Shown: positions 1 to 8,448 of the stretch, piece by piece
Numbering within the stretch: position 1 is the first letter of the stretch
Layout of the letters: each line of letters begins with the position of its first letter
DNA from: a bacterium
Lineage (GTDB): Bacteria > Actinomycetota > Acidimicrobiia > Acidimicrobiales > Bin134
DNA length: 34,094 nt
Direction: 5' to 3'
Assembly: GCA_026709815.1 (NCBI GenBank)
Contig: JAPOSH010000021.1
Coordinates: forward strand, 1 to 34,094
Notes under the pieces: model-generated
Told to the model about the DNA's origin: nothing
Seen by the model: only the letters and a program-made list of their open reading frames with translations
Databases searched by the model: none
Program-made: the position numbers and the translations under genes

Positions 1-2
1 GG

Positions 3-22
3 CCCCCCCCCCCCCCCCCCCC
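3..22. repeat. 20-nt poly-C homopolymer at the window start
   Basis: ggcccccccccccccccccccc directly visible; probably a contig-end or sequencing artefact. Confidence 0.9.
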
Positions 23-47
23 ATATCCGTCATGCCCAATCTCAAGG

Positions 48-1349
48 ATGAACCTAACCATGACTGACCTGGAGAGCCGGAACTTCTTCACCGACAACGA
101 CCTAGTGGGCAATCCCTACCAGTACTTCGACCGCCTCCGATCGCTGTGTCCCGTTCATCCCGAGCCCCACCACGACGTGATGATGGTCACCGGCTATCGC
201 GAGGCCGACGAGGTGTACCGCGACACTAAGGGCTTCTCGGCCTGCAACTCGGTGACCGGGCCATTCCCCGGCTTCCCGGTGCCACTGGAGGGTGACGACG
301 TAAGCCGCCTGATCGCCGAGCACCGCGACAAGCTGCCCATGGCCGATCTGCTCCCCACCATGGACCCGCCCGACCACACCAACCACCGGGCCCTGCTCAT
401 GCAGCTCATCGACCCCGAGCGCCTAAGCGAGAACGAGGAGTTCATGAGGCGCCTGGCCGACCGCCAGCTCGATGCTTTCATCGGACGGGGCCGCTGCGAG
501 TTCATCAGGGATTTCGCCCAGCCTTTCGCCCTTTTGGTGGTGGCCGAGCTGCTCGGCGTGCCTGAGGCCGACCGGGACGACTTCACCCTTCAACTCCTGC
601 GCGGCGGTGCCGAGCAAGGAACCGGCTCTGGTGACGAGAGCGACGTGGCCCAGAACCCCCTCGAATTCCTCTACGAGCGGTTCAACACCTACATCAAGGA
701 TCGCCGGGCCAACCCCCGCGACGACATGCTCAGCAGGCTGGCCACCGCCTCTTTCCCCGACGGTTCCACCCCCGAGGTGATCGACGTTGTGCGCATCGCC
801 ACCAGTCTGTTCGCAGCAGGAACTGAGACCACCGCGCAGCTGCTCGGCACCATGATCTATTTGGCGGCTGAGAGACCCGGACTCCAAGAGGCCCTCCGCC
901 GCGACCGCTCTCTGATCCCCAACTTCGTGGAGGAGTCGCTGCGCATCGAGAGCCCGATCAAGGGCAGCTTCCGGCTCACTCGCCGCCCGGTGACCGTGGG
1001 CGGGGTTGAACTGGGGGCGGGCACCACGGTGATGGTGCTCAACGGGGCGGCCAACAACGACCCCGGCCAGTTCCCCGATCCCCGCAAGCTGGACATCTCA
1101 CGCGACAACGCCCGCACCCATCTGGCATTCGGACAAGGGATACACGCCTGCCCTGGCGCCCCCTTGGTCCGCGCCGAGGCCCAGGTGAGCTTCAACCGCA
1201 TCCTCGACCGCATGGCCGACATCCGCATCTCCGACGAAATCCACGGGCCACCCGGTGCCCGCCGATTCAGGCACGTACCCGTCTACATGCTGCGGGGACT
1301 CGCATCCATCAGCCTCGACTTCACCCCGGCCCGCGCCGAATCGGCTTGA
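48..1349 (+). CDS. Cytochrome P450
   Basis: I-helix AGTETTAQ, EESLRIESP (ExxR), heme-binding FGQGIHACPGAPLVRAEAQ. Confidence 0.97.
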   Translation: MNLTMTDLESRNFFTDNDLVGNPYQYFDRLRSLCPVHPEPHHDVMMVTGYREADEVYRDTKGFSACNSVTGPFPGFPVPLEGDDVSRLIAEHRDKLPMADLLPTMDPPDHTNHRALLMQLIDPERLSENEEFMRRLADRQLDAFIGRGRCEFIRDFAQPFALLVVAELLGVPEADRDDFTLQLLRGGAEQGTGSGDESDVAQNPLEFLYERFNTYIKDRRANPRDDMLSRLATASFPDGSTPEVIDVVRIATSLFAAGTETTAQLLGTMIYLAAERPGLQEALRRDRSLIPNFVEESLRIESPIKGSFRLTRRPVTVGGVELGAGTTVMVLNGAANNDPGQFPDPRKLDISRDNARTHLAFGQGIHACPGAPLVRAEAQVSFNRILDRMADIRISDEIHGPPGARRFRHVPVYMLRGLASISLDFTPARAESA

Positions 1350-1370
1350 GCGCGCCGAGAGTGAAGCGGC

Positions 1371-1444
1371 GCGCTTGGAGGGACTCGAACCCCCGGCCTT
1401 CTGATCCGTAGTCAGACGCTCTAATCCAACTGAGCTACAAGCGC
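1371..1444 (-). tRNA. tRNA-Arg (anticodon ACG)
   Basis: Reverse complement GCGCTTGTAGCTCAGTTGGATTAGAGCGTCTGACTACGGATCAGAAGGCCGGGGGTTCGAGTCCCTCCAAGCGC folds as a cloverleaf; anticodon loop CTACGGA. Confidence 0.95.
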
Positions 1445-1490
1445 AGGCACCCTTATTGTACCCTGCGTCCCCACGACAGTCGCTACTGGA

Positions 1491-2369
1491 TTAGATGCGA
1501 GACGGGCAGTTTCGGAGCACGGGCGAAATCGCCGACGATGAGCCGGTGAGATCGAAAGTGGCCGAAATCCTGTACCCGCCGAACGGGATGAACGACGAGA
1601 CCGTGATCTCTTGACCGTCGAGGTCGACGAGGAGATTGGCGAACTCGGCGATGGCGTCCTCGTACCGCAGAAACGATGCTTCGTTGCTGGTGCTGTTGAT
1701 GGCCTCGAACGTCGCGATCTCGCCGCCGGCGAGCACGAGTTCGAGTTCGTAGGTATCGATGCGAGACGTGACGAACCAATCCCAGACCACATAGGTCCGC
1801 AGCAGCGGCTCCTCGCGGGCATCGCTCTCGAAGCAGGCCACCCGCAGCTCGGGAACCGCGCCGGCGGGGGCGCGCTCTGAGCTGATCGCAGAAATGTAGG
1901 CCCCCTCCCGCCAGAGCCTTCCGAGGTTGGGCTGATGCCGCCCGTCTTCCTCATAAACCTGCCAGCCGACTTCGACCGGAGGATCGCCGGACGGGGGAAG
2001 GCCGGCCGGACCTTCGAGATCGCATCCGCCGGGCACCAGGCCGGTGTCAACGCCGAACCGGCACCGGTAGACGTTCAAAAGCGCCTCCTGTGAGGCAATC
2101 AGAACATCTCTGTCGGCAACCTCGGTGGCGCCGGTGTGGCCGCTGAACAGCGGTGGACTCACTGCGGGCCGGACGGGCACGCCCCAAAAGCATCCGCCGG
2201 GTACCAGGCCGGTGTCGATGCCGAACCGGCACCGGTAGACGTTCAGCAGCGCCTCCTGTGAGGCAATCAGAGCATCTCTTTGCCTGACGCCGTCCGCGCT
2301 CACGGCCGAGGCGGGCGCGGCCAGCACAGCACCCAGCATGATCAGGCCGAATAACGGCATGACCATCAT
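1491..2369 (-). CDS. Secreted hypothetical protein with duplicated ~29-aa module (RDxLIASQEALLNVYRCRFGxDTGLVPGGC)
   Basis: Signal-peptide-like start MMVMPLFGLIMLGAVLAAPASAVSADG; two near-identical modules; the ORF-track start at 2561 runs through a tRNA and is not credible. Confidence 0.75.
   Translation of the reverse strand: MMVMPLFGLIMLGAVLAAPASAVSADGVRQRDALIASQEALLNVYRCRFGIDTGLVPGGCFWGVPVRPAVSPPLFSGHTGATEVADRDVLIASQEALLNVYRCRFGVDTGLVPGGCDLEGPAGLPPSGDPPVEVGWQVYEEDGRHQPNLGRLWREGAYISAISSERAPAGAVPELRVACFESDAREEPLLRTYVVWDWFVTSRIDTYELELVLAGGEIATFEAINSTSNEASFLRYEDAIAEFANLLVDLDGQEITVSSFIPFGGYRISATFDLTGSSSAISPVLRNCPSRI
2022..2111 (-). repeat. Direct repeat copy A encoding the VYRCRF module (partner 2190-2279)
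   Basis: 90 bp aligned at a constant 168 bp offset with about 6 mismatches by eye. Confidence 0.9.
2190..2279 (-). repeat. Direct repeat copy B encoding the VYRCRF module (partner 2022-2111)
   Basis: See copy A. Confidence 0.9.
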
Positions 2370-2473
2370 GTGCTTCGCCCTTCGACCCACTGCCGTAAAT
2401 ATACAGTTTGCCCCTGTCCATGCCGATGTTTTGCAGGGGGTTTGCAGCAGGATCGCTCTTTTTCTGTGTCTGC

Positions 2474-2559
2474 GGAAGGTATGGGATTCGAACCCATGGT
2501 GACCCGGAGGCCACAACGGCTTTCGAGGCCGCCCCATTCGTCCGCTCTGGCAACCTTCC
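2474..2559 (-). tRNA. tRNA-Ser (anticodon CGA), class II with long variable arm
   Basis: Reverse complement GGAAGGTTGCCAGAGCGGACGAATGGGGCGGCCTCGAAAGCCGTTG...GGTTCGAATCCCATACCTTCC; anticodon loop CTCGAAA. Confidence 0.95.
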
Positions 2560-2613
2560 ACAACCCAGGGTAGCGGGCCGCAGACGGGGGCTCACAGCCC
2601 ATAACCTGACCCT

Positions 2614-3063
2614 GTGACCGACGACCGGGCGTTGATGGAGTTGGCCTTGGCCGAGGCTCGGCGGGCCGGCGAGCGGGGCGAGGTGCCCATCGGCGCCGTG
2701 GTGGCCATCGAAGGGGCCGTGGTGGCCGCCCGCCACAACGAGCGGGAGAGCACCGGCGATCCCACCGCCCACGCCGAGATCCTGGCGCTGCGGGACGCGG
2801 CCGCGGTCTGGGGCTCGTCCCGGCTCACCGGAGCGACGCTGGTGACCACGCTGGAGCCCTGCCCGATGTGCGCGGGGGCGGCGGTGACAGCCCGTGTGGG
2901 CCGGGTGGTGTTCGCCGCTGAGGATCCCAAAGCCGGGGCGTGCGGCACGCTCTACAACCTGGGGGCCGACCCCCGCCTGAACCACAACTTCGACGTGGTG
3001 CCCGGCATCGGACGCGAGGAGTCGGCTGCCCTTTTGAGAGGCTTCTTCGCCGCCCGACGCTGA
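2614..3063 (+). CDS. tadA: tRNA-specific adenosine deaminase TadA
   Basis: Zn-deaminase motifs HAEILALRDAA and TLEPCPMCAGA; size 149 aa. Confidence 0.93.
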   Translation: MTDDRALMELALAEARRAGERGEVPIGAVVAIEGAVVAARHNERESTGDPTAHAEILALRDAAAVWGSSRLTGATLVTTLEPCPMCAGAAVTARVGRVVFAAEDPKAGACGTLYNLGADPRLNHNFDVVPGIGREESAALLRGFFAARR

Positions 3064-3066
3064 GGC

Positions 3067-3663
3067 TCAGCTGCTCTTCCCGCCGAAGGCGCCCCGCCGC
3101 GGGCGCACCCGGCCCGCCCCCCGGCGACGGGGCCAGAAAAGCCAGGCGGCGAGAGCTGCGGCCACACAGATGATGACGGCCAGCGCCACGGTGGCCCCAC
3201 TGAGGCCGCTTGAGCTTCCCGACCCTTGCGCGGCGGAGGCGGGCAGCCACTCAGGCGGATCGGCCGCCGGATCGTAGGTGAATTCGAACTCCTCAGTGGC
3301 CCAGTCGCCATCGCTCTGGTCGAGCAACTCCCAGACCACCCGGTACCGGCCAGGCTCGGTCAAAGAGCCGAAGCGGCCCTGAACCAGGTGGCCGTCCACC
3401 GTGATCGCCGTCAGGCTGCGGCCGCCATCGGGATACTGCAGCGCCACCCCATTGGAACCGTGGGGCTGAATGGGGTCTCGGAACTCCATCTCCACCCGGT
3501 CGACCAACCCGCCCACCGTTTGACCGGGTTTCGGCGCCGACCGGACCATCTCGGCATGGGCGTCGGCGGCCCGGCCCACCACCGCCAAAATCGATGCCAA
3601 AAGGCCCAGAACAAGCGAAAATGCCAGCACGAACGCGATTGCCCTTCGTGTCCGAACCCGCAT
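3067..3663 (-). CDS. CopC/YobA-like domain membrane-anchored protein
   Basis: Signal/TM N-terminus, AHAEMVRSAPKPGQTVGGLVDRVEMEFRDPI..., C-terminal TM helix and Arg-rich tail. Confidence 0.8.
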   Translation of the reverse strand: MRVRTRRAIAFVLAFSLVLGLLASILAVVGRAADAHAEMVRSAPKPGQTVGGLVDRVEMEFRDPIQPHGSNGVALQYPDGGRSLTAITVDGHLVQGRFGSLTEPGRYRVVWELLDQSDGDWATEEFEFTYDPAADPPEWLPASAAQGSGSSSGLSGATVALAVIICVAAALAAWLFWPRRRGAGRVRPRRGAFGGKSS

Positions 3664-3743
3664 TGCCCAACCCTATGCCGCCATTGGCGCTCCCAAACAG
3701 CCGACGGCGCCCGGTTGGGCGTATCGTGCAGGACGTGCATGCG

Positions 3744-5636
3744 ATGGGAGGCGCTCACAGCGCCATGGGCCACGATCCCGCCGGGGTCAAGGGCAAGCGG
3801 ATCGCCGGTCAGACGATCCGCCGGGTTGCCGGCTTCGCGCGTCCCTATCAGGCCATGCTCGTCGGGTTCGTGGCGGTGCTTTTGCTGGGGGCGCTGCTGT
3901 CGCTGGTGCCGCCGCTGCTGTTCCGGCAGATCATCGACGAGGCCATTGAGAACCGGGACCGGGGCCAAGTCCACCTGCTGGCGGGGATCATCGTGCTGGC
4001 CGCTTTCGGCGAGGCCGCCCTGTCCTTCATCGAGCGCTACTGGTCGGCCCGCATCGGCGAGGGGCTGATCTACGACCTGCGGGTGAAGCTCTACGACCAC
4101 GTGCAGCGCATGCCGATGGCGTTCTTCACCCAAGTGCAGACCGGCTCGCTGATCAGCCGCATGAACAACGACGTGATCGGCGCCCAGCGGGCGTTCACCG
4201 GCACGCTGGGGTCGGTGGTGTCCAACACCATCGTGCTGGCCACCACGCTGGTGGCCATGTTCTTGCTGGAATGGCGGCTCACGCTGTTGGCCCTGGCCCT
4301 GCTGCCGGTGTTCATCCTGCCCACCAAGCGGGTGGGCCAAAGGCTCCAAGCCCTCACCCGGGAGTCCATGGAGCACAACGCCTCCATGAACACGGTGATG
4401 ACCGAGCGGCTGAACGTGTCGGGGGCGCTGCTGGTGAAGCTGTTCGGGCGCCACGACTCCGAGCGGGACGGGTTCGGGGCCACCGCCGGGCGGGTGCGCG
4501 ACATCGGGGTGCGCAGCGCAATGTACGGGCGGACGTTCTTCATCGCCCTGAGCCTGGTGGGGGCGGTGGGCGCCGCGGTGCTGTACTGGGTGGGGGCCCA
4601 GCTGGTGATCTCCGGGGCCATCACGGTGGGAACCTTGGCGGCCATGGGGCTGATGGTGGTGCGGATCTACACCCCGCTCACCAGCTTGACCAACGCCCGG
4701 GTGGACGTGATGACCGCGCTGGTGTCGTTTGAACGGGTCTTCGAGGTGCTCGACACCCCCAATCCCATCGCCGACCGCGCCGATGCGGTGACCCTGCAAA
4801 AGCCCAGGGGCCGAATCGAGCTGGCCGACGCGACCTTCGCCTACCCGCCCAGCGACGACCGGCTGGCCTCCTTGCAAGCCGACGCCGGCACCCCGGAGAT
4901 CGCTGGCACCCCCGACACCACCGGCCAGCCGGTGTTGCGCCACGTGTCGGCGGTGATCCAGCCGGGACAGCTGGTGGCGCTGGTGGGGCCATCGGGAGCG
5001 GGCAAAACCACCCTGGCCGCGCTGTTGACCCGGCTCTACGACGTGGACGCCGGAGCGGTGCTGATCGACGGAACCGACATAAGGGATATGACCCAGGAGT
5101 CGCTGCGAGCGGCCATCGGGGTGGTGCCCCAGGATCCCCATTTGTTCCACGAGACGGTGGCCGACAACCTGCGCTACGCCCGACCGGACGCCACCGGCGC
5201 CGAGATGGAAGCAGCCTGCCGCTCGGCCTGCATCCACGACCTCATCGCCTCGCTGCCTCAGGGCTACGACACGGTGGTGGGCGAGAGGGGCTACCGCCTG
5301 TCGGGCGGGGAGAAGCAGCGGCTGGCCATCGCCCGGGTGCTGCTCAAAGACCCAGCCATCGTGGTGCTGGACGAGGCCACCAGCCACCTCGACAGCGAGA
5401 ACGAGGCGCTGGTACAGCAGGCGCTGGGGCTTGCCCTCCGAGGGCGCACCGCAGTGGTGATCGCCCACCGGCTTTCCACCGTCACCAACGCCGATTTGAT
5501 CTTGGTGCTCGACCGGGGGGAGCTGGTGGAATCAGGCCGGCATGGGGATCTGCTGGGCGCCGAGGGGCTGTACGCCGAGCTGTACCGCACGCTGGTTCGC
5601 AACGAGCAGCAGCCGCTGACGAAAGGCGCGATATGA
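3744..5636 (+). CDS. ABC transporter, fused permease/ATP-binding protein (exporter type)
   Basis: Walker A GPSGAGKTT, signature LSGGEKQRLAIARVLLKDP, Walker B IVVLDEATSHLD; start ATG 3744 or GTG 3735 preferred over the ORF-track start that overlaps the CopC gene. Confidence 0.93.
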   Translation: MGGAHSAMGHDPAGVKGKRIAGQTIRRVAGFARPYQAMLVGFVAVLLLGALLSLVPPLLFRQIIDEAIENRDRGQVHLLAGIIVLAAFGEAALSFIERYWSARIGEGLIYDLRVKLYDHVQRMPMAFFTQVQTGSLISRMNNDVIGAQRAFTGTLGSVVSNTIVLATTLVAMFLLEWRLTLLALALLPVFILPTKRVGQRLQALTRESMEHNASMNTVMTERLNVSGALLVKLFGRHDSERDGFGATAGRVRDIGVRSAMYGRTFFIALSLVGAVGAAVLYWVGAQLVISGAITVGTLAAMGLMVVRIYTPLTSLTNARVDVMTALVSFERVFEVLDTPNPIADRADAVTLQKPRGRIELADATFAYPPSDDRLASLQADAGTPEIAGTPDTTGQPVLRHVSAVIQPGQLVALVGPSGAGKTTLAALLTRLYDVDAGAVLIDGTDIRDMTQESLRAAIGVVPQDPHLFHETVADNLRYARPDATGAEMEAACRSACIHDLIASLPQGYDTVVGERGYRLSGGEKQRLAIARVLLKDPAIVVLDEATSHLDSENEALVQQALGLALRGRTAVVIAHRLSTVTNADLILVLDRGELVESGRHGDLLGAEGLYAELYRTLVRNEQQPLTKGAI

Positions 5637-7045
5637 GCCGGCTCGACTCGACTCGGCTCCGAGCAGCCTCCGGGTCGACGGCGTTCACCGTGGCCGAGTT
5701 GGCCGAGCGCATCAAGCAGACCCTGAGCAGCGCATTCGGCGACGATTTGTTGGTGGAGGGCGAGATCCGCAACCTGAGCCGTGCCCGCAGCGGACACACG
5801 TACTTCGACTTGGTCGAGCCCGCCGCCGTCAATGGCGCCGGGCGCCAGCCCGAGGCGTCGGTGTCGGTGGCGCTGTTCCGGTTCAACCGCGAGCGGGTGG
5901 AGGAAACACTGCGCCGCCACGGCGGGATGGCCATGGAAGACGGCATGAAGGTCCGCATCCAAGGCAAGTTGGACTTCTGGCCCCCGGCCGGTCGCCTCCA
6001 GATCTACATGTCGGGCATCGACCCCAACTTCACGCTGGGAGAGCTCGAGGCTGAGCGGCTTCGGCTGTTGGAGAAGCTGCGCGACGAGCAGCTGCTGGCC
6101 AAGAACCGCGGGGTCCCATTCCCTGCGGCCCCTCTTCGGATCGGACTGGTCACCTCCGACGGCAGCGCGGCTCACCGCGACTTCGTCGACGAGCTGGAGG
6201 CCAGCGGCTTGACCTGGGAGGTGGTGCTGGCCGACACCCCGGTGCAGGGCATCGACGCGCCACGGCTCATTGCGGCGGCTATCGCGGCGACGAGCCGAGC
6301 CGGCGCGGACGTGATCGCGGTGGTGCGGGGCGGCGGGGCCCGCACGGATTTGGCCGCCTTCGACAGCGAGGCTGTGGCCCGGGCCGTCGCCGACGCCCCG
6401 GTCCCGGTGGTCACCGGGGTGGGCCACGAGATCGACCGGACCATCGCCGACGATGTGGCCCACGAGGCCCAGAAGACGCCCACCGCCGCGGCGGTGTTCA
6501 TCGTGGGCGCGGCCCGGCTGCACCTGGAGTCGGCCGAGCAGGCTTGGGACGGCATCGCCAAGCGGGCTGAGCAGCTCCTGGGCAACGCCGATCAGCAGCT
6601 GGCAACAGTGGGGCAGATCGTCGCCCGCGCCGCGGAGGCCCATCTCCAGCAGGCGGGCAGCCGGCTCCGCCGCCGAGCGGCCCGAATCCGAGAGCTGGCC
6701 GAGAGCCGCACCCGGGTCGAGACCCGCAGGGTGGACGGCTGTGCGGAGACCGTTCGGCACCGGGCTGCGGCCGCCGTCGCCGACGGGCGGCGCACACTGG
6801 AGCAGAAGTCCTCGGCGGTGGCGGCTCTGTCCCGGCGAGCCCCGAGGGCCGCGGCCAAGGAGCTGGGCAATCTGGAGAGCCGGGTGCGTCTGCTCGACCC
6901 CCGGGCGATCTTGGCCCGCGGCTGGTCGATCACCCGACACCGCGGCAAAGTGGTGCGCGATCCGGCGGCGGTGGCGGTGGGCCATGAGCTAGTGACCACC
7001 CTGGCCGAGGGCGAACTTCACAGCACCGTGTCGCAAGGCGAATGA
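5633..7045 (+). CDS. xseA: Exodeoxyribonuclease VII large subunit
   Basis: FTVAELAERIKQTL, LLVEGEIRNLSRARSGHTYFDL, VVRGGGARTDLAAFDSEAVARAV, TGVGHEIDRTIADDVAHEAQKTPTAAA; ATGA overlap with upstream gene. Confidence 0.96.
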   Translation: MSRLDSTRLRAASGSTAFTVAELAERIKQTLSSAFGDDLLVEGEIRNLSRARSGHTYFDLVEPAAVNGAGRQPEASVSVALFRFNRERVEETLRRHGGMAMEDGMKVRIQGKLDFWPPAGRLQIYMSGIDPNFTLGELEAERLRLLEKLRDEQLLAKNRGVPFPAAPLRIGLVTSDGSAAHRDFVDELEASGLTWEVVLADTPVQGIDAPRLIAAAIAATSRAGADVIAVVRGGGARTDLAAFDSEAVARAVADAPVPVVTGVGHEIDRTIADDVAHEAQKTPTAAAVFIVGAARLHLESAEQAWDGIAKRAEQLLGNADQQLATVGQIVARAAEAHLQQAGSRLRRRAARIRELAESRTRVETRRVDGCAETVRHRAAAAVADGRRTLEQKSSAVAALSRRAPRAAAKELGNLESRVRLLDPRAILARGWSITRHRGKVVRDPAAVAVGHELVTTLAEGELHSTVSQGE

Positions 7046-7058
7046 GGAGCATGAGACG

Positions 7059-7319
7059 ATGAGCGCACCCGAGATCGGCTACGCCGACGCACTGAGCGAG
7101 CTTCAGCAGATTCTGGGTGAACTGGAAGCCGAGCGCATCGACATCGACGTGCTGGCGGTGAAGGTCGAGCGGGCCGCGGAGCTGATCCGGGTGTGCCGGG
7201 GGCGGATCAATGACGCCGAGGTGCGGGTGAAGCAGATCGTGGCCGGACTGGACGCCGCCAACGAGCACATCGCGGCAGAAGAACAAGCCGACTGGGACGA
7301 GTCGCTCTCATCCGACTAG
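7059..7319 (+). CDS. xseB: Exodeoxyribonuclease VII small subunit
   Basis: Small coiled-coil protein YADALSELQQILGELEAERIDIDVLAVKVERAAELIRVCRGRI immediately after xseA. Confidence 0.92.
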   Translation: MSAPEIGYADALSELQQILGELEAERIDIDVLAVKVERAAELIRVCRGRINDAEVRVKQIVAGLDAANEHIAAEEQADWDESLSSD

Positions 7320-7371
7320 AACAGCATCTACCCGGCGCATGTTGGACTGCCGCTGAAGCGGGGAGCGCGTC

Positions 7372-8259
7372 TTGCCCATCGAGAAACTCAAGACCGTCGA
7401 TGCTTTCATCGTCTTCGATCTGGCCGACGCACCCGAGTCGGCGGGCATCGTGCGATCGGCCCGCAAGATCCTGCCGGGCGGGGCGAGCGATCTGGCCCGA
7501 TCCATGACCTACGCATTCGCCACCTTTGAGATGCGTCGCAGCGGAGCATCGGCGGGAATCAACGCCCCCGACGACGACCGGGCCGATGCGGTGGCCAAGT
7601 TCGCCGCCGAGATCGCCCCGATGGTGGCCACGGGCCGCTTTCTGCCCGAGCCGGGCGCCCGGGTGCCGCGGACCGCATTGGCGCCGCTGGCGGGATCCGA
7701 TCCCCGAGCAGTCATCGGAGAGACGGCCGAGCAGGCCACCGTGGCCGGTGTGGTGGCCGCTGCCGCACAAGTCAGCGGCGGCCTGGACGGCCGCACCGCG
7801 GCCATCGAGGGCTCAGGACCGATGTGCGACGCCCTGGCCACGGCGGTTGAGGATCAAGGCGGCACGATCGCTGATATGAGCGGCCCGGCCGATGTGCTGT
7901 TCGCCGGCTCGAAAATGGGGGCCATCGACCACAAGTCGGCCCAACAACTCCAGGTGGGCACCCTGGTGCCCTACGGTCCGATCCCGGTCACCGCTCGGGC
8001 GCTTGCCACCCTCGGCCGGGCCGGGACCACCGTGGTGCCCGACTTCATCGCCACCGCCGGATCGCTGTTCGCCTGGTGGCCCACCGGCGACCTTGCCCCC
8101 GAGGCCGTCACCGCCGACGCCGCCACCGGGATCACCGCCTCCCTAGAGGAGATCGCCGGCCACCCCGACGGCCTTTTTTTGGCCGCCGCCCGGCGGGCCG
8201 AGGCCTTCATCGCCACTTGGCAAGACCGCCTCCCGTTCGGCCGCCCCCTGGCCCCGTAG
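7372..8259 (+). CDS. Glu/Leu/Phe/Val dehydrogenase-like protein lacking catalytic lysines
   Basis: MTYAFATFEMRRSGASAGINAP aligns with MTYKxAxxxLPxGGAKGGI; C-terminal VPYGPIPVTARALATLGRAGTTVVPDFIATAGSLFAWW resembles the GluDH C-terminal region. Confidence 0.7.
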   Translation: MPIEKLKTVDAFIVFDLADAPESAGIVRSARKILPGGASDLARSMTYAFATFEMRRSGASAGINAPDDDRADAVAKFAAEIAPMVATGRFLPEPGARVPRTALAPLAGSDPRAVIGETAEQATVAGVVAAAAQVSGGLDGRTAAIEGSGPMCDALATAVEDQGGTIADMSGPADVLFAGSKMGAIDHKSAQQLQVGTLVPYGPIPVTARALATLGRAGTTVVPDFIATAGSLFAWWPTGDLAPEAVTADAATGITASLEEIAGHPDGLFLAAARRAEAFIATWQDRLPFGRPLAP

Positions 8260-8273
8260 GAGTCTCGCTCCGG

Positions 8274-8347
8274 TGGAGCTGATGGGACTCGAACCCACGA
8301 CCCCCTGCTTGCAAAGCAGGTGCTCTAGCCAGCTGAGCTACAGCCCC
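8274..8347 (-). tRNA. tRNA-Ala (anticodon TGC)
   Basis: Reverse complement GGGGCTGTAGCTCAGCTGGCTAGAGCACCTGCTTTGCAAGCAGGGGGTCGTGGGTTCGAGTCCCATCAGCTCCA; anticodon loop TTTGCAA. Confidence 0.97.
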
Positions 8348-8448
8348 GGATGATTCCAGCGTACCGGGCGCCTTTCTGAGGCGTCGATGCAATAGGCCGT
8401 TCAATGTGACCAGTGCTCAATGTGACCGGGGGGCGCTGTCGTGTTGTA

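Noticed and set aside
2370-2561. N-terminal extension MEGCQSGRMGRPRKPLWPPGHHGFESHT of the VYRCRF-module protein
   Set aside because: Translation of tRNA-Ser; the real start is the signal-peptide ATG at 2369.
3411-5468. 685-aa minus-strand ORF
   Set aside because: Antisense shadow of the ABC transporter; H/Q/G-biased translation typical of high-GC antisense frames.
5291-6985. 564-aa minus-strand ORF
   Set aside because: Antisense of ABC transporter end and xseA; no recognisable domain.
8207-8404. 65-aa minus-strand ORF (AVAQLARAPALQAGGRGFESHQLH)
   Set aside because: Classic spurious translation of a tRNA gene; the region is tRNA-Ala.
8400-8429. Short direct repeat caatgtgacc x2 upstream of the acyl-CoA dehydrogenase
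   Set aside because: Only two 10-nt copies; insufficient to call a regulatory element.
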